Below, piece by piece: positions 46,276 to 57,856 of a DNA stretch of 64,000 nucleotides. The position numbers and the translations under genes were made by a program. The notes under the pieces were generated by a model. That model had not been told where the DNA came from. It ran no database searches and saw only the letters and a program-made list of their open reading frames with translations. Within the stretch, counting starts at the first letter, position 1. Each line of letters opens with the position of its first letter. Location of the stretch: the NCBI GenBank assembly GCA_016716275.1, contig JADJWR010000003.1:1240001-1304000 (forward strand), read 5' to 3'. The stretch is from Burkholderiales bacterium (lineage in GTDB: Bacteria; Pseudomonadota; Gammaproteobacteria; Burkholderiales; Burkholderiaceae_F).

Positions 46276-46785
46276 TCACTTTTCCTGCTTCAGCTGGTCG
46301 AGCAGCGCATCGAGCTTCTCTGCGCTCATGAAACTGCACATACGCTTGTTGTTCACCAGCAGCACCGGCGCGTCGCCGCAGGCGCCCATGCACTCGCCCT
46401 CCTTCAGCGTGAAGCGTCCGTCGGGCGTGGTCTCGTTGAAGCCGATGCCGAGCGCCTCCTGCAGGTGCCTCGCGGCGCGGTTGCCGCCCGACAGCGCGCA
46501 CGGCAGATTGGTGCAGACGGTGATCTTGTGGCGGCCGACCGGCGCGGTGTTGTACATCGCGTAGAAGGTGGCCACCTCGTAGACGGCGATCGGCGTCATG
46601 CCGAGCACCCCGGCCACCGCCTCGATCACCTCCTTCGACAGCCAGCCCTGCTCATCCTGCGCGATGGCCAGTGCCGCCATCACCGCGGAAGACCGGTGCT
46701 CGGCCGGGTACTTGGCGGCCTCGCGCTCGATCTTCGCCAGCGCGGCAGCCGACAGCAGGTCCGCGGACTTGGGCACTGCGCTCAT
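46276..46785 (-). CDS. nuoE: NADH-quinone oxidoreductase subunit E
   Basis: 169 residues, thioredoxin-like fold with the N1a 2Fe-2S ligands in CTNLPCALSGG and ECMGACGDAPV. Part of the NADH module with NuoF. Confidence 0.97.
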   Translation of the reverse strand: MSAVPKSADLLSAAALAKIEREAAKYPAEHRSSAVMAALAIAQDEQGWLSKEVIEAVAGVLGMTPIAVYEVATFYAMYNTAPVGRHKITVCTNLPCALSGGNRAARHLQEALGIGFNETTPDGRFTLKEGECMGACGDAPVLLVNNKRMCSFMSAEKLDALLDQLKQEK

Positions 46786-46813
46786 CGCTGCCGCGCCTCG
46801 ATGCGTGATCGTC

Positions 46814-48230
46814 TCATCGGTCGATCTCGCCGAACACGATGTCCTGCGTGCCGATGATGGTCACCGCGTCGGCGATCATGTGGCCGCGCGACATCTCGTC
46901 GAGCCCCTGCAGGTGCGCGAAGCCGGGCGCGCGGATCTTCAGCCGGTACGGCTTGTTGGCGCCGTCGGACACCAGGTAGATGCCGAACTCGCCCTTCGGG
47001 TGCTCGACCGCCGAGTACGCCTCGCCCTCGGGAACGTGGAAGCCCTCGGTGAAGAGCTTGAAGTGGTGGATCAGCTCCTCCATGTTCGACTTCATCTCGA
47101 CCCGCGACGGCGGCGCCACCTTGTGGCTGTCGGTGATCACCGGGCCGGGATTGTTGCGCAGCCACTCGACGCACTGGCGGATGATGCGGTTCGACTGCCG
47201 CATCTCCTCCATCCGCACCAGGTAGCGGTCGTACGAGTCGCCGTTGCGGCCCACCGGCACGTCGAAGTCGACCAGGTCGTAGACCTCGTAGGGCTGCTTC
47301 TTGCGCAGGTCCCACGCCAGCCCCGAGCCGCGCAGCATCGGCCCGGTGAAGCCCATCGCGAGCGCCCGCTCGGGCGAGACCACGCCGATGCCGACCAGCC
47401 GCTGCTTCCAGATGCGGTTGTCGGTAAGCAGCGTCTCGTACTCGTCGACGTAGCCGGGAAAGCGGTTGGTGAAGTCCTCGATGAAGTCGAGCAGCGAACC
47501 CTGCCGGTTCTCGTTCAGCCGCGTCAGCTCGCCCGCTTTGCGGAACTTCGACTCCCGGTACTGCGGCATCGAATCCGGCAGGTCGCGGTAGACGCCGCCG
47601 GGGCGGTAGTAGGCGGCGTGCATGCGCGCGCCGGAGACCGCCTCGTACATGTCGAACAGGTCCTCGCGCTCGCGGAAGGCGTAAAGCAGCACCGCCATCG
47701 CACCGACGTCCAGCGCATGGGCGCCGATCCACAGCAGGTGGTTGAGCAGTCGGGTGATCTCGTCGAACATCACCCGGATGTACTGCGCCCGCAGCGGCAC
47801 CTCGACGCCGGCGAGCTTCTCGATCGCCATCACGTAGGCGTGCTCGTTGCACATCATCGACACGTAGTCGAGCCGGTCCATGTACGGCACCGACTGGATG
47901 AACGTGCGGGTCTCGGCGAGCTTCTCGGTCGCCCGGTGCAGCAGGCCGATGTGCGGGTCGGCGCGCTCGATCACCTCGCCGTCGAGTTCCAGCACCAGCC
48001 GCAGCACGCCGTGCGCCGCCGGATGCTGCGGGCCAAAATTGAGCGTGTAGTTTCCGGTCTCGGCCCCGGGGGGCCCCCCCGGGGGGAACAAAAAAAAAGG
48101 GGGGGCGCCCCCGCCCAACTTGGGGGGGGGCCAACCGGGGGGGGCGGGGGGGGGGGGGGGGGGGGGGGCGGGGGACGGGGGGGGGGCGGCGGACGGCAAA
48201 GTTCAGCGTGTAGTTCCTGATCTCGGCCAC
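46814..48230 (-). CDS. nuoD: NADH-quinone oxidoreductase subunit D, 5' end broken by an assembly scar
   Basis: 49-kDa quinone-site subunit. From about 48065 down to the stop the protein is normal (NYTLNFGPQHPAAHGVLR, LLHRATEKLAETRTF, ending DIVFGEIDR). Upstream of that, about 130 bases of G/C homopolymer junk intervene, then a second, slightly different copy of the gene start (GTG at 48230, AEIRNYTLNF). The two copies are out of frame, so the gene as given cannot be translated whole. A working nuoD would start 3 bases after nuoC. I regard this as an assembly fault, not a real pseudogene. Confidence 0.85.
48066..48198. other. low-complexity junk inside nuoD
   Basis: Runs of G and C, an A run, and 23 consecutive G at 48146-48168. 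Flanked by two diverged direct copies of the nuoD start (48035-48065 and 48199-48229; both read GTGTAGTT... toward TCTCGGCC). It looks like two strain variants joined through bad sequence. Confidence 0.85.
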
Positions 48231-48233
48231 GAT

Positions 48234-48830
48234 CTATCGCCCCTGCCCGTAGCCCGCTTCGCGGATCACCCGCGGCACGACCTCGCGCGGCTCGATCGTC
48301 ACCGGCTGGTAGACGACGCGCCGCTCGCCGGGGTCGTAGCGCATCTCGACGTGGCCGGAGACCGGGAAATCCTTGCGGAACGGATGGCCGATGAAGCCGT
48401 AGTCGGTGAGGATCCGCCGCAGGTCGGCGTGGCCCTCGAAGACGATGCCGAACAGGTCGAACGCCTCACGCTCGTACCAGCCGGCGGATGGCCACACCGA
48501 GGTGACCGAGGCGAGCATCGGCAGCCCGTCGTCCGGGCAGAAGGCGCGCACGCGCAGCCGCCAGTTGTGGGTCACCGACAGCAGGTGCACCACGACCGCG
48601 AAGCGCCGGCCCTGCCAGCCGCCGTCGCCGTAGGCCGAGTAGTCGACGCCGGCGAGGTCGATCAGCTGCTCGAAGCGCAGCTCCGGATGGTCGCGCAGCG
48701 TGCGCGCCGCCTCCAGGTACTCGGCTGCCGGCACCACGACGGTGACCTCGCCCCGCGCCGCCTCGGTGGCCGAGATCCTGCCGCCGAGCACGGCGGCGAG
48801 GTTCCTGAGCAGCGTTTCGAGCCGGGTCAT
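48234..48830 (-). CDS. nuoC: NADH-quinone oxidoreductase subunit C
   Basis: 198 residues, 30-kDa subunit of the connecting arm. SVTSVWPSAGWYEREAFDLFGI and HPFRKDFPVSGHVEMRYD are the family motifs. Between nuoB (9-base gap) and nuoD. Confidence 0.97.
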   Translation of the reverse strand: MTRLETLLRNLAAVLGGRISATEAARGEVTVVVPAAEYLEAARTLRDHPELRFEQLIDLAGVDYSAYGDGGWQGRRFAVVVHLLSVTHNWRLRVRAFCPDDGLPMLASVTSVWPSAGWYEREAFDLFGIVFEGHADLRRILTDYGFIGHPFRKDFPVSGHVEMRYDPGERRVVYQPVTIEPREVVPRVIREAGYGQGR

Positions 48831-48839
48831 CGGGTCCGT

Positions 48840-49316
48840 TCAGCGCGCGATGGTGTTGGTGCGACGGATCTTGTTCTGCAGCTGGATGATCCCGTAGATC
48901 AGCGCCTCGGCGGTCGGCGGGCAGCCGGGAACGTAGACGTCGACCGGCACGATGCGGTCGCAGCCGCGCACCACCGAGTAGCTGTAGTGGTAGTAGCCGC
49001 CGCCGTTGGCGCACGAGCCCATGCTGATCACCCAGCGCGGCTCGGCCATCTGGTCGTACACCTTGCGCAGCGCCGGCGCCATCTTGTTGCACAGCGTGCC
49101 TGCGACGATCATCACGTCGCTCTGGCGCGGACTCGGCCGGAACATCACGCCGAAGCGGTCAAGGTCGTAGCGCGACGCGCCGGCGTGGATCATCTCCACC
49201 GCGCAGCAGGCCAGGCCGAAGGTCATCGGCCACAGCGAGCCGGTCTTGCTCCAGTTGACGAGCTTGTCGACGCTGGTGGTGACGAAGCCTTCGTTCAGGA
49301 CACCTTCAACGCCCAT
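48840..49316 (-). CDS. nuoB: NADH-quinone oxidoreductase subunit B
   Basis: 158 residues. Ligands of cluster N2: GLACCAVEM (adjacent Cys pair), SMGSCANGGG and YVPGCPPTAEAL. Passes electrons to quinone. Confidence 0.98.
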   Translation of the reverse strand: MGVEGVLNEGFVTTSVDKLVNWSKTGSLWPMTFGLACCAVEMIHAGASRYDLDRFGVMFRPSPRQSDVMIVAGTLCNKMAPALRKVYDQMAEPRWVISMGSCANGGGYYHYSYSVVRGCDRIVPVDVYVPGCPPTAEALIYGIIQLQNKIRRTNTIAR

Positions 49317-49343
49317 AGTGCTTCCCCGTGCAGCGGCGCGCCG

Positions 49344-49709
49344 CTACTCCCAGTCGATCGCGCCCTTCTTCCATTCGTAGATGAAGCCGACGGTCAGGAT
49401 GGCGAGAAAGACGATCGCTGCCCAGAAACCGACGCTCCACTGTCCCAGCCCCGTCATCGCGGCGGCGAACGGAAACAGGAAGGCGATCTCGAGATCGAAC
49501 AGGATGAATAGGATCGCCACCAGGTAGTAGCGAACGTCGAACTTCATGCGCGCGTCCTCGAAGGCCTCGAAGCCGCACTCGTACGGCGACAGCTTCTCCG
49601 GATCCGGACGGTGCGGGCCGAGAACCGCGCCGACGGCGATCGGCGCCACGCCGACGACCAGTCCCACCAGCAGGAACAGCAGCACCGGAAGGTAGGTTTC
49701 GAGGTTCAT
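49344..49709 (-). CDS. nuoA: NADH-quinone oxidoreductase subunit A
   Basis: 121 residues, three helices. KLSPYECGFEAFEDARMKFDVRY cut short reads SPYECGFEAFEDAR with the conserved Cys loop; then FILFDLEIAFLFPFA. First gene of the 14-gene nuo operon; its promoter should lie between here and the tRNA at 49805. Confidence 0.97.
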   Translation of the reverse strand: MNLETYLPVLLFLLVGLVVGVAPIAVGAVLGPHRPDPEKLSPYECGFEAFEDARMKFDVRYYLVAILFILFDLEIAFLFPFAAAMTGLGQWSVGFWAAIVFLAILTVGFIYEWKKGAIDWE

Positions 49710-49804
49710 CGGATGCGTCGGGTCGGATCTGCCAGGCGCTTGCTGCAGCGCCACCGGGTTGCCGCGGCGCCCATTGCACCGGCGCCGCGGTGCATCGATT
49801 CAGG

Positions 49805-49889
49805 TGGTGCCCACGGTGAGATTCGAACTCACACAGCTTGCGCCGCCACCCCCTCAAGATGGTGTGTCTACCAATTCCACCACGTGGGC
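49805..49889 (-). tRNA. tRNA-Leu, anticodon GAG
   Basis: 85 bases with encoded CCA. Acceptor GCCCACG/CGTGGGC, D arm GTGGAATTGGTAGAC, anticodon stem CCATC/GGTGG with loop TTGAGGG (GAG, reads CUC), a long variable arm as in all tRNA-Leu, and T arm GTGAG-TTCGAAT-CTCAC. Sits between secG and nuoA as in many betaproteobacteria. Confidence 0.96.
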
Positions 49890-49993
49890 AAAAGCGCCGC
49901 GATCTTACTTGAATCGACTGCGGCTCGCCGTCGCGGCGGACCGATTCTTTCCCTGCGCGCAACGCTGGTTTGCCCGCCGGCGCGGCGCGCTAC

Positions 49994-50407
49994 CTACTTC
50001 GGGATATCGGCCGGCTTGCTGCCGCCTGCGTCCTTTGCCGGCTCGCCCGCCGGCGCCGGCACGTCGCCCGTCTGGGCCGGGCCCGGCACCTCGCCGGCTT
50101 TCGACGCCGGCGCTGCCGGCGCCGGCATCGTGCTCATCACGCCGCCGCTTGGCCGCTCGCCGACGCGGCCCGACATGCCCGTGTAGGCAAGTCCCAGTGT
50201 GGCGACGAAGAACACCGTTGCCACGCCCGCCGTCGAGCGCGACAGGAAGTTGGCCGAGCCGGTCGCACCGAACAGGCTGCCCGAGGCGCCGCTGCCGAAG
50301 GCTGCACCCATGTCGGCACCCTTGCCGTGCTGCAGCAGCACCATAACGATCAGGGCGATCGCGCAGAGCACCTGCACGACGATCAGTAAAGTCGTCACGA
50401 AACCCAT
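49994..50407 (-). CDS. secG: preprotein translocase subunit SecG
   Basis: 137 residues; ATG after GAGGAAAAG. Two helices around the conserved cytoplasmic loop VLLQHGKGADMGAAFGSGAS; the second ends FVATLGLAYTG. A Pro/Ala tail follows. Aids SecYEG protein export. 18 bases after tpiA. Confidence 0.95.
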   Translation of the reverse strand: MGFVTTLLIVVQVLCAIALIVMVLLQHGKGADMGAAFGSGASGSLFGATGSANFLSRSTAGVATVFFVATLGLAYTGMSGRVGERPSGGVMSTMPAPAAPASKAGEVPGPAQTGDVPAPAGEPAKDAGGSKPADIPK

Positions 50408-50425
50408 CTTTTCCTCGTCAGTCAA

Positions 50426-51181
50426 TCAGGTCGCCGCAGCGCAGATGGCGGCGAACTCCGCCGCTGCCAGCGATGCGCCGCCGATCAGTCCACCGTCGAT
50501 GTCCGGCTGCGCGAACAGCTCGCCGGCGTTGCCCGGCTTCACGCTGCCGCCGTAGAGAATCCTCGCGCGCTGCGCCGCCTGCGTGTCGGCCCGCGCCAGC
50601 TGCGCGCGGATTGCCGCGTGCACCTCCTGCGCCTGGGCCGGCGTGGCCGTGCGGCCGGTGCCGATCGCCCAGACGGGCTCGTAGGCCAGGGCGCCGCTGG
50701 CCAGCTGCTCCACCGGGCAGAGCGACAGCACCGCCGCCAGCTGCGTCCCGACCACCTCGAGCGTGCGGCCGGCGTCCCGCTCGGCGAGCGTCTCGCCGAC
50801 ACAAACGATCGGCTTCAGGCCCAGCGCGACCGCCCTGGCCGCCTTCTTCGCCACCAGCTCGCTGTTTTCGCCATACATCGCGCGCCGCTCCGAGTGGCCG
50901 ACGATCACCCAGCGGCAGCCGACCTCGAGCAGCATCTCGCCTGCCACCTCGCCGGTGAACGCCCCGGGCGCCTGCTCGGAAAGGTTCTGTGCGCCGAGCT
51001 CGGCGCTGGTGCCGGCGAGCCCGGCCCCGACCTGCGGCAGGTAGACGAACGGCGCGCACACCGCCACCTCACATGGCGCCTTGACGGCTCGCCACGCCGC
51101 CACCCATTGCGCATTGGCGGCGCTCGATCCGTTCATCTTCCAGTTGGCTGCGACAAGTTTGCGGCGCACGGCGGCTTCCAT
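50426..51181 (-). CDS. tpiA: triosephosphate isomerase
   Basis: 251 residues. AANWKMNG (Asn, Lys), VIVGHSERR (catalytic His), AYEPVWAIGTG (catalytic Glu) and ILYGGSVKPGNA phosphate loop. Interconverts DHAP and GAP. The ATG shares its A with the stop of the upstream quinone oxidoreductase (TGATG); there is no good ribosome site, so it depends on coupling. Confidence 0.97.
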   Translation of the reverse strand: MEAAVRRKLVAANWKMNGSSAANAQWVAAWRAVKAPCEVAVCAPFVYLPQVGAGLAGTSAELGAQNLSEQAPGAFTGEVAGEMLLEVGCRWVIVGHSERRAMYGENSELVAKKAARAVALGLKPIVCVGETLAERDAGRTLEVVGTQLAAVLSLCPVEQLASGALAYEPVWAIGTGRTATPAQAQEVHAAIRAQLARADTQAAQRARILYGGSVKPGNAGELFAQPDIDGGLIGGASLAAAEFAAICAAAT

Positions 51182-52227
51182 CAGGGAGATGCTGGGTTCA
51201 GGTTCGCTGCAGCGGCGGCGCGACGCGCCGGCTGCTGTCCTGCGCGTGGGTCGACCTCAAGCACGATCTTGCCGACATGCTGGCTCGATTCCATCAGCGC
51301 ATGTGCGGCGGCCGCCTCGGCCAGCGGAAAGCTGCGGAACAGCACCGGCCTGATCCGTCCCGCTTCGATCAGCGGCCAGACCACCGAGCGCAGCTTGCGG
51401 GCGATCGCGCCCTTGAACTCGACCGGGCGCGGACGCAGCGTCGAGCCGGTGATCACCAGCCGGCGGCGCAAGACGGCGTTCAGATCGACGGTCGCTCTGG
51501 CACCGCCGAGCAGCGCGATGATCACCAGCCGGCCGTCGTCGGCCAGGCACTGCAGCTCGCGCGGCACGTAGTCACCGGCCACCATGTCGAGGATCACGTC
51601 GACGCCGCGTCCGCCGGTGAACTCCTTCACCGCCGCGGCAAAGTCCTCGCTCCGGTAGTTGATCGCCCTTGCCGCGCCGAGCTGCTCGCAGGCGCGGCAC
51701 TTCTCGTCCGAACCGGCGGTCGCGAGTACCTGGTTGCCGAGGGCGTGCGCCAGCTGGATCGCCGCCACGCCAATGCCGCTCGATCCGCCCTGCACCAGCA
51801 GCGCCTCGCCAGGCGCCAGGCGGGCGCGGTCGAAGACGTTGCTCCAGACGGTGAAGAACGTCTCCGGCAGGCTCGCCGCCTCGCTGAAGCTCAGCCCGGC
51901 CGGTACCGGCAGCAACTGCTGCACCGGCACCACGCAGTGCTCGGCGTAGCCGCCGCCTGTCAGCAGGGCGCACACCGCGTCGCCGACCGCGAAATCCGTT
52001 CCGTCGAGTTCGCCACCTTCGATCACGCCAGCGACCTCGAGCCCCGGCAGATCCGAGGCACCCTGAGGCGGCGCATAGGCGCCCTTGCGCTGGAGCACGT
52101 CGGGCCGGTTGACGCCGGCCGCCATCACGCGCAGCAGCGCCTCGCCGCGGCCGGCGCGCGGCAGCGGCCGGGCCGCGAGCCGCAGCACTTCGGGGCCGCC
52201 TGGCTGGGAGATCTCGATCGCCTGCAT
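51181..52227 (-). CDS. zinc-free NAD(P)H quinone oxidoreductase (PIG3/QOR family)
   Basis: 348 residues from the ATG that opens MQAIEISQPGG. MDR superfamily: AGVNRPDVLQRKGAYAPP, LPGLEVAGVI, NADPH motif GGSSGIGVAAIQLA, and the PIG3-type end SSQHVGKIVLEV. Lacks the zinc ligands of alcohol dehydrogenases. Reduces quinones or enones. Between pnp and tpiA, a common arrangement in betaproteobacteria. Confidence 0.88.
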   Translation of the reverse strand: MQAIEISQPGGPEVLRLAARPLPRAGRGEALLRVMAAGVNRPDVLQRKGAYAPPQGASDLPGLEVAGVIEGGELDGTDFAVGDAVCALLTGGGYAEHCVVPVQQLLPVPAGLSFSEAASLPETFFTVWSNVFDRARLAPGEALLVQGGSSGIGVAAIQLAHALGNQVLATAGSDEKCRACEQLGAARAINYRSEDFAAAVKEFTGGRGVDVILDMVAGDYVPRELQCLADDGRLVIIALLGGARATVDLNAVLRRRLVITGSTLRPRPVEFKGAIARKLRSVVWPLIEAGRIRPVLFRSFPLAEAAAAHALMESSQHVGKIVLEVDPRAGQQPARRAAAAANLNPASP

Positions 52228-52271
52228 CGCTGCTCGGGCGCGGACCGGGTCGGCCCGCGCCATCCCGCGGT

Positions 52272-54401
<2,130 letters not shown>

Positions 54402-54418
54402 CCTTTAAGGAGTGAACG

Positions 54419-54545
54419 CGGCCGCCGGCCGTCGGCACAGGGGCCGACGCCGGTACTCGCCTTCGGCAGGCCCCGCGAACGGGCTGTCGGCGGCCGGTCG
54501 AGCGTGCAGCACCGCCCTTCGGGGCCAGCCCCAAGGCCGTGGTGC
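54419..54545. promoter_or_regulatory. structured rpsO-pnp intergenic RNA
   Basis: Nested inverted repeats: CGGCCGCCG/CGGCGGCCG (54419-54427, 54488-54496), GTCGGC/GCCGAC (54431-54436, 54443-54448) and GCACC/GGTGC (54509-54513, 54541-54545) enclosing GCCC-TTCG-GGGC. On the minus transcript this lies just after rpsO and before pnp, where E. coli has the rpsO terminator and the RNase III hairpin for pnp autocontrol. Same role proposed here. Confidence 0.5.
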
Positions 54546-54561
54546 AGCGGCGGGAACACGT

Positions 54562-54831
54562 TTACTTGCGCAGGCCGAGGCTCTCGATCAGCCCCTTGTA
54601 CGACTCGGGGCTCTTGCCCTTCAGGTAATCGAGCAGCTTGCGGCGGCGGCTGACCATCTTCAGCAGGCCACGCCGGGAGTGGTGATCCTTGACGTGGGTC
54701 TTGAAGTGCTCGGTCAGCTCGTTGATGCGGGCGGTGAGCAGTGCCACCTGGACTTCCGGCGAGCCGGTGTCGCCCTTGGCGCGCTGGTACTTGGCGACGA
54801 TGTCGCCCTTATTGATGCTTGCAACAGGCAT
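54562..54831 (-). CDS. rpsO: 30S ribosomal protein S15
   Basis: 89 residues; AAGGGAAAACC before the ATG. TGSPEVQVALLTARINELTEH and HHSRRGLLKMVSRRRKLLDYL are the rRNA-binding signatures. Full length. Confidence 0.98.
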   Translation of the reverse strand: MPVASINKGDIVAKYQRAKGDTGSPEVQVALLTARINELTEHFKTHVKDHHSRRGLLKMVSRRRKLLDYLKGKSPESYKGLIESLGLRK

Positions 54832-55043
54832 GGTTTTCCCTTTCCGATCAGACACGCGGACGCGGAAGGAAGGCCGCGCCGTGAAGCTGGTGAGTATAGC
54901 CGAACGGCTCGCCTCGGCCGCCGCCAAGTCCTCCCTGGGCGCGGCGGCCGGCCGGCGAACTTTCGCCGCCCGATCGACTCTGAGAGGGGGTCCGAGCACG
55001 GCGCAGCCGGCCGGCACCGACAACGACCGCGATTCGATCCGCC

Positions 55044-56138
55044 GTGGACACCTTGACCCATGCCCTTTCGGGCGCCCTGCTCGCCCGCGCGCTGTCCGGC
55101 AGCGGAAGTCACCGTTCCGCGGCGGCGGCCCGGCATGCGCCGGGGTCGTTCGGCCCGCCGGTGCCCGTCTGGCAGGCGGTCGCCGTCGGACTGACGGCGG
55201 CGACCTTCCCCGACGCCGACATCGTGCTGAAGTGGGTGTCGGACCTCGCCTACCTGCGCGGCCACCGGGGCGTCACCCACTCGGTGCTGATGCTGCCGCT
55301 GTGGGCGGCGCTGCTCGGTGCGCTGGCGTCGCTGGCGTTTCGCCGCCGCGACGCCTGGCGGCGCTACAGCTGGCTCGCCGCCGCCTCGATCGCCATCCAC
55401 ATCGCCGGCGACTGGATCACCCAGTTCGGCACCATGCTGCTGGCGCCGCTGTCGGACCAGCGCTTCGGGCTCGGCTCCGTTTTCATCATCGATCTCGTGC
55501 TGTCCGGCATCATCGTCGCCGGCCTGCTGGGCTCGGCGCTGTTGCCGCGCTCCCGCCTGCCGGCCGTGGCGGCGCTGGCGCTGCTGCCGGCGTGGGTCGG
55601 CGTGACGCTCGTCGGCAAGCACGAGGCGCTGCAGATCGCGCGTGACTACGCAAAGCGGCACGAGATCGCCGCCGAGCGCGTCGGCGCGGCGCCGCGGCCG
55701 GCTTCGCCGTTCAACTGGACGGCGTTCGTCTTCGACGGGCGCGAGTATCACGTCAGCCACGTCAACACCCGCCGCAGCGAACCGCTCACGGCCTCGGCCG
55801 ACGACGGCTTCCTCCGCCGCTTCTCGGCGCCTTACGACCCGGCACACCTGGCGCGCTGGGAGCGGCTGCCGAAGTTCGGCGACGGCGGCGCCGAAGCCGC
55901 GCTGGCGCGCGAGGTGTGGGAGCACCCGGAGTTCGGCTTCTTCCGCTGGTTTGCGATGTTCCCGCTGGTCTACGCGGTCGAGCGCGGCGAATCGACCTGC
56001 GTCTGGTACCGCGACCTGCGCTTCGTCTTCCCCGGCCGCAGCAGCGAGCCGTTTCGCTTCGGCATGTGCCGGGCCGGCGAAGGCGGCTGGGCGCGCTTCG
56101 CGCTCGACAGCGTCGCCGGCCGCGCCGCGCTGCGCTGA
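55044..56138 (+). CDS. DUF457/YdjM-type membrane-bound metal-dependent hydrolase
   Basis: 364 residues from a GTG start. MDTLTHALSGALLARAL, FPDADIVLKWV, HRGVTHSVLMLPLWA and IHIAGDWITQFGTMLL show the His/Asp metal pattern of the family, set in about five helices over the first 190 residues; the remaining 170 form a soluble domain (VFDGREYHVSHV, FGFFRWFAMFPLVY). Relatives include LexA-controlled YdjM; substrate unknown. Converges on leuA with a 4-base gap. Confidence 0.82.
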   Translation: MDTLTHALSGALLARALSGSGSHRSAAAARHAPGSFGPPVPVWQAVAVGLTAATFPDADIVLKWVSDLAYLRGHRGVTHSVLMLPLWAALLGALASLAFRRRDAWRRYSWLAAASIAIHIAGDWITQFGTMLLAPLSDQRFGLGSVFIIDLVLSGIIVAGLLGSALLPRSRLPAVAALALLPAWVGVTLVGKHEALQIARDYAKRHEIAAERVGAAPRPASPFNWTAFVFDGREYHVSHVNTRRSEPLTASADDGFLRRFSAPYDPAHLARWERLPKFGDGGAEAALAREVWEHPEFGFFRWFAMFPLVYAVERGESTCVWYRDLRFVFPGRSSEPFRFGMCRAGEGGWARFALDSVAGRAALR

Positions 56139-56142
56139 GACC

Positions 56143-57690
56143 CTAAGGCGTCATCGACGTCTGCGGGTTCAGCCGCTCGGTGGTGGTGTACAGCTTGTTC
56201 AGCGCGCTCAGGTAGGCCTTGGCCGAGGCGGCGACGATGTCGGGGTCGGCGCCGACGCCGTTGACGATCCTCCCCGCGCGGCCGAGCCGCACCGTGACCT
56301 CGCCCTGCGACTCGGTGCCGGTAGTGATCGCATTGACCGAGTACAGAAGCAGCTCCGAGCCGCTCTTCACCTCGCCCTCGATTGCCCGCAGCGAGGCGTC
56401 AACCGGGCCGTTGCCGTCGGACTCGGCTGTGACTTCCCGGTCGCCGATCACGAAGACGATGCGCGCGTGTGGCCGCTCGCCGGTCTCCGAGTGCTGCGCC
56501 AGCGACACCAGCCGGAAATACTCGCTGTGCGGCGTCACCGCCTCGTCGGAGAACAGCGACTGGATGTCCTCGTCGAAGATCTCCGCCTTGCGGTCGGCCA
56601 GCTCCTTGAACTTGGCGAAGGCGGCGTTCATCTCCGACTCGCTCTCCACCGGGATGCCGAGTTCCTGCACCCGCTGCTTGAATGCGTTGCGGCCGGACAG
56701 CTTGCCGAGCACGATCTTGTTGGCCACCCAGCCGACATCCTCGGCGCGCATGATCTCGTAGGTGTCGCGCGCCTTCAGCACGCCGTCCTGGTGGATGCCC
56801 GAGGCGTGCGCGAAGGCGTTGGCGCCGACCACCGCCTTGTTCGGCTGCACCACGAAACCGGTGATGCCGGACACCAGCTTCGACGCCGGCACCAGGTGCC
56901 CGGTGTCGACGCCGACCTCCAGCGCAAAGTAGTCGCGGCGGGTCTTCACCGCCATCACCACTTCCTCGAGCGAGCAGTTGCCGGCGCGCTCGCCCAGGCC
57001 GTTGACCGTGCACTCGACCTGGCGGGCGCCGCCGATCTTCACGCCGGCCAGCGAGTTGGCCACCGCCATGCCGAGGTCGTTGTGGCAGTGGACCGACCAG
57101 ATCGCCTTGTCCGAGTTCGGGATGCGCCGGCGCAGGTTGGCGATGAACTCGCCGTAGAGCTCGGGCACGGCGTAGCCGACCGTGTCGGGAATGTTGATCG
57201 TCGTCGCGCCTTCGGCGATCACGGTCTCCAGCACGCGGCAGAGGAAGTCCGGCTCGGAGCGGTAGCCGTCTTCCGGCGAGAACTCGATGTTGTCGGTGAA
57301 CTGGCGGGCGAAGCGCACCGCAAGCCTGGCCTGTTCGTGCACCTGCTCCGGGCTCATGCGCAGCTTCTTCTCCATGTGCAGCGGCGAGGTGGCGATGAAG
57401 GTGTGGATCCGCCGGTTCTCGCAGCCGGCCAGCGCCTCGGCGGCGCGGCCGATGTCCTTGTCGTTGGCGCGCGCCAGCGAGCACACGGTCGAGTCCTTGA
57501 TCGAATTGGCGATCGACCTCACTGCCTCGAAATCGCCGTTGCTCGAGGCGGCAAAGCCCGCCTCGATCACGTCGACCCGCAGCCGCTCGAGCTGCTTGGC
57601 GATGCGCAGCTTCTCCTCGCGCGTCATCGAGGCGCCGGGGCTCTGCTCGCCGTCGCGCAGGGTGGTGTCGAAAATGATCAGGCGGTCCAT
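56143..57690 (-). CDS. leuA: 2-isopropylmalate synthase
   Basis: 515 residues. First step of leucine synthesis, acetyl-CoA plus 2-oxoisovalerate. DTTLRDGEQSPGASM, VSVHCHNDLGMAVAN-type IWSVHCHNDLGMA (metal His pair), NGLGERAGNCSLEE, and the C-terminal regulatory domain (GPVDASLRAIE) for leucine feedback. Lies downstream of pssA; a separate promoter and a Leu-rich leader frame are proposed upstream. Confidence 0.97.
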   Translation of the reverse strand: MDRLIIFDTTLRDGEQSPGASMTREEKLRIAKQLERLRVDVIEAGFAASSNGDFEAVRSIANSIKDSTVCSLARANDKDIGRAAEALAGCENRRIHTFIATSPLHMEKKLRMSPEQVHEQARLAVRFARQFTDNIEFSPEDGYRSEPDFLCRVLETVIAEGATTINIPDTVGYAVPELYGEFIANLRRRIPNSDKAIWSVHCHNDLGMAVANSLAGVKIGGARQVECTVNGLGERAGNCSLEEVVMAVKTRRDYFALEVGVDTGHLVPASKLVSGITGFVVQPNKAVVGANAFAHASGIHQDGVLKARDTYEIMRAEDVGWVANKIVLGKLSGRNAFKQRVQELGIPVESESEMNAAFAKFKELADRKAEIFDEDIQSLFSDEAVTPHSEYFRLVSLAQHSETGERPHARIVFVIGDREVTAESDGNGPVDASLRAIEGEVKSGSELLLYSVNAITTGTESQGEVTVRLGRAGRIVNGVGADPDIVAASAKAYLSALNKLYTTTERLNPQTSMTP

Positions 57691-57765
57691 GGTCGGTCTC
57701 CGAACGGAAGTCCCGCCGCCGGCGTTGCGCGGGCGGCCAGAAGAACTCGGATTGTGGGGAGGGGG

Positions 57766-57849
57766 TTATCTGCGCGCTGGGCGCAGCAGCAGGCACAGCA
57801 GGCCGAGGCCGGCTGCGGCAATGCGGAGGGTCGAAGCGTGCGAAACCAT
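57766..57849 (-). CDS. possible leucine leader peptide
   Basis: 27 codons ending 75 bases before leuA. The reading LGLLCLLL has six leucines in eight codons (CTC and CTG), followed by RPARR and TAA, much like E. coli LeuL with its Leu run. A promoter at 57857-57885 would start the transcript at or near this ATG, so it could be translated leaderless; no Shine-Dalgarno is seen. Downstream GC pairs such as CCCGC/GCGGG could form a stop signal, but there is no T tract. Confidence 0.38.
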   Translation of the reverse strand: MVSHASTLRIAAAGLGLLCLLLRPARR

Positions 57850-57856
57850 GGCCGCG

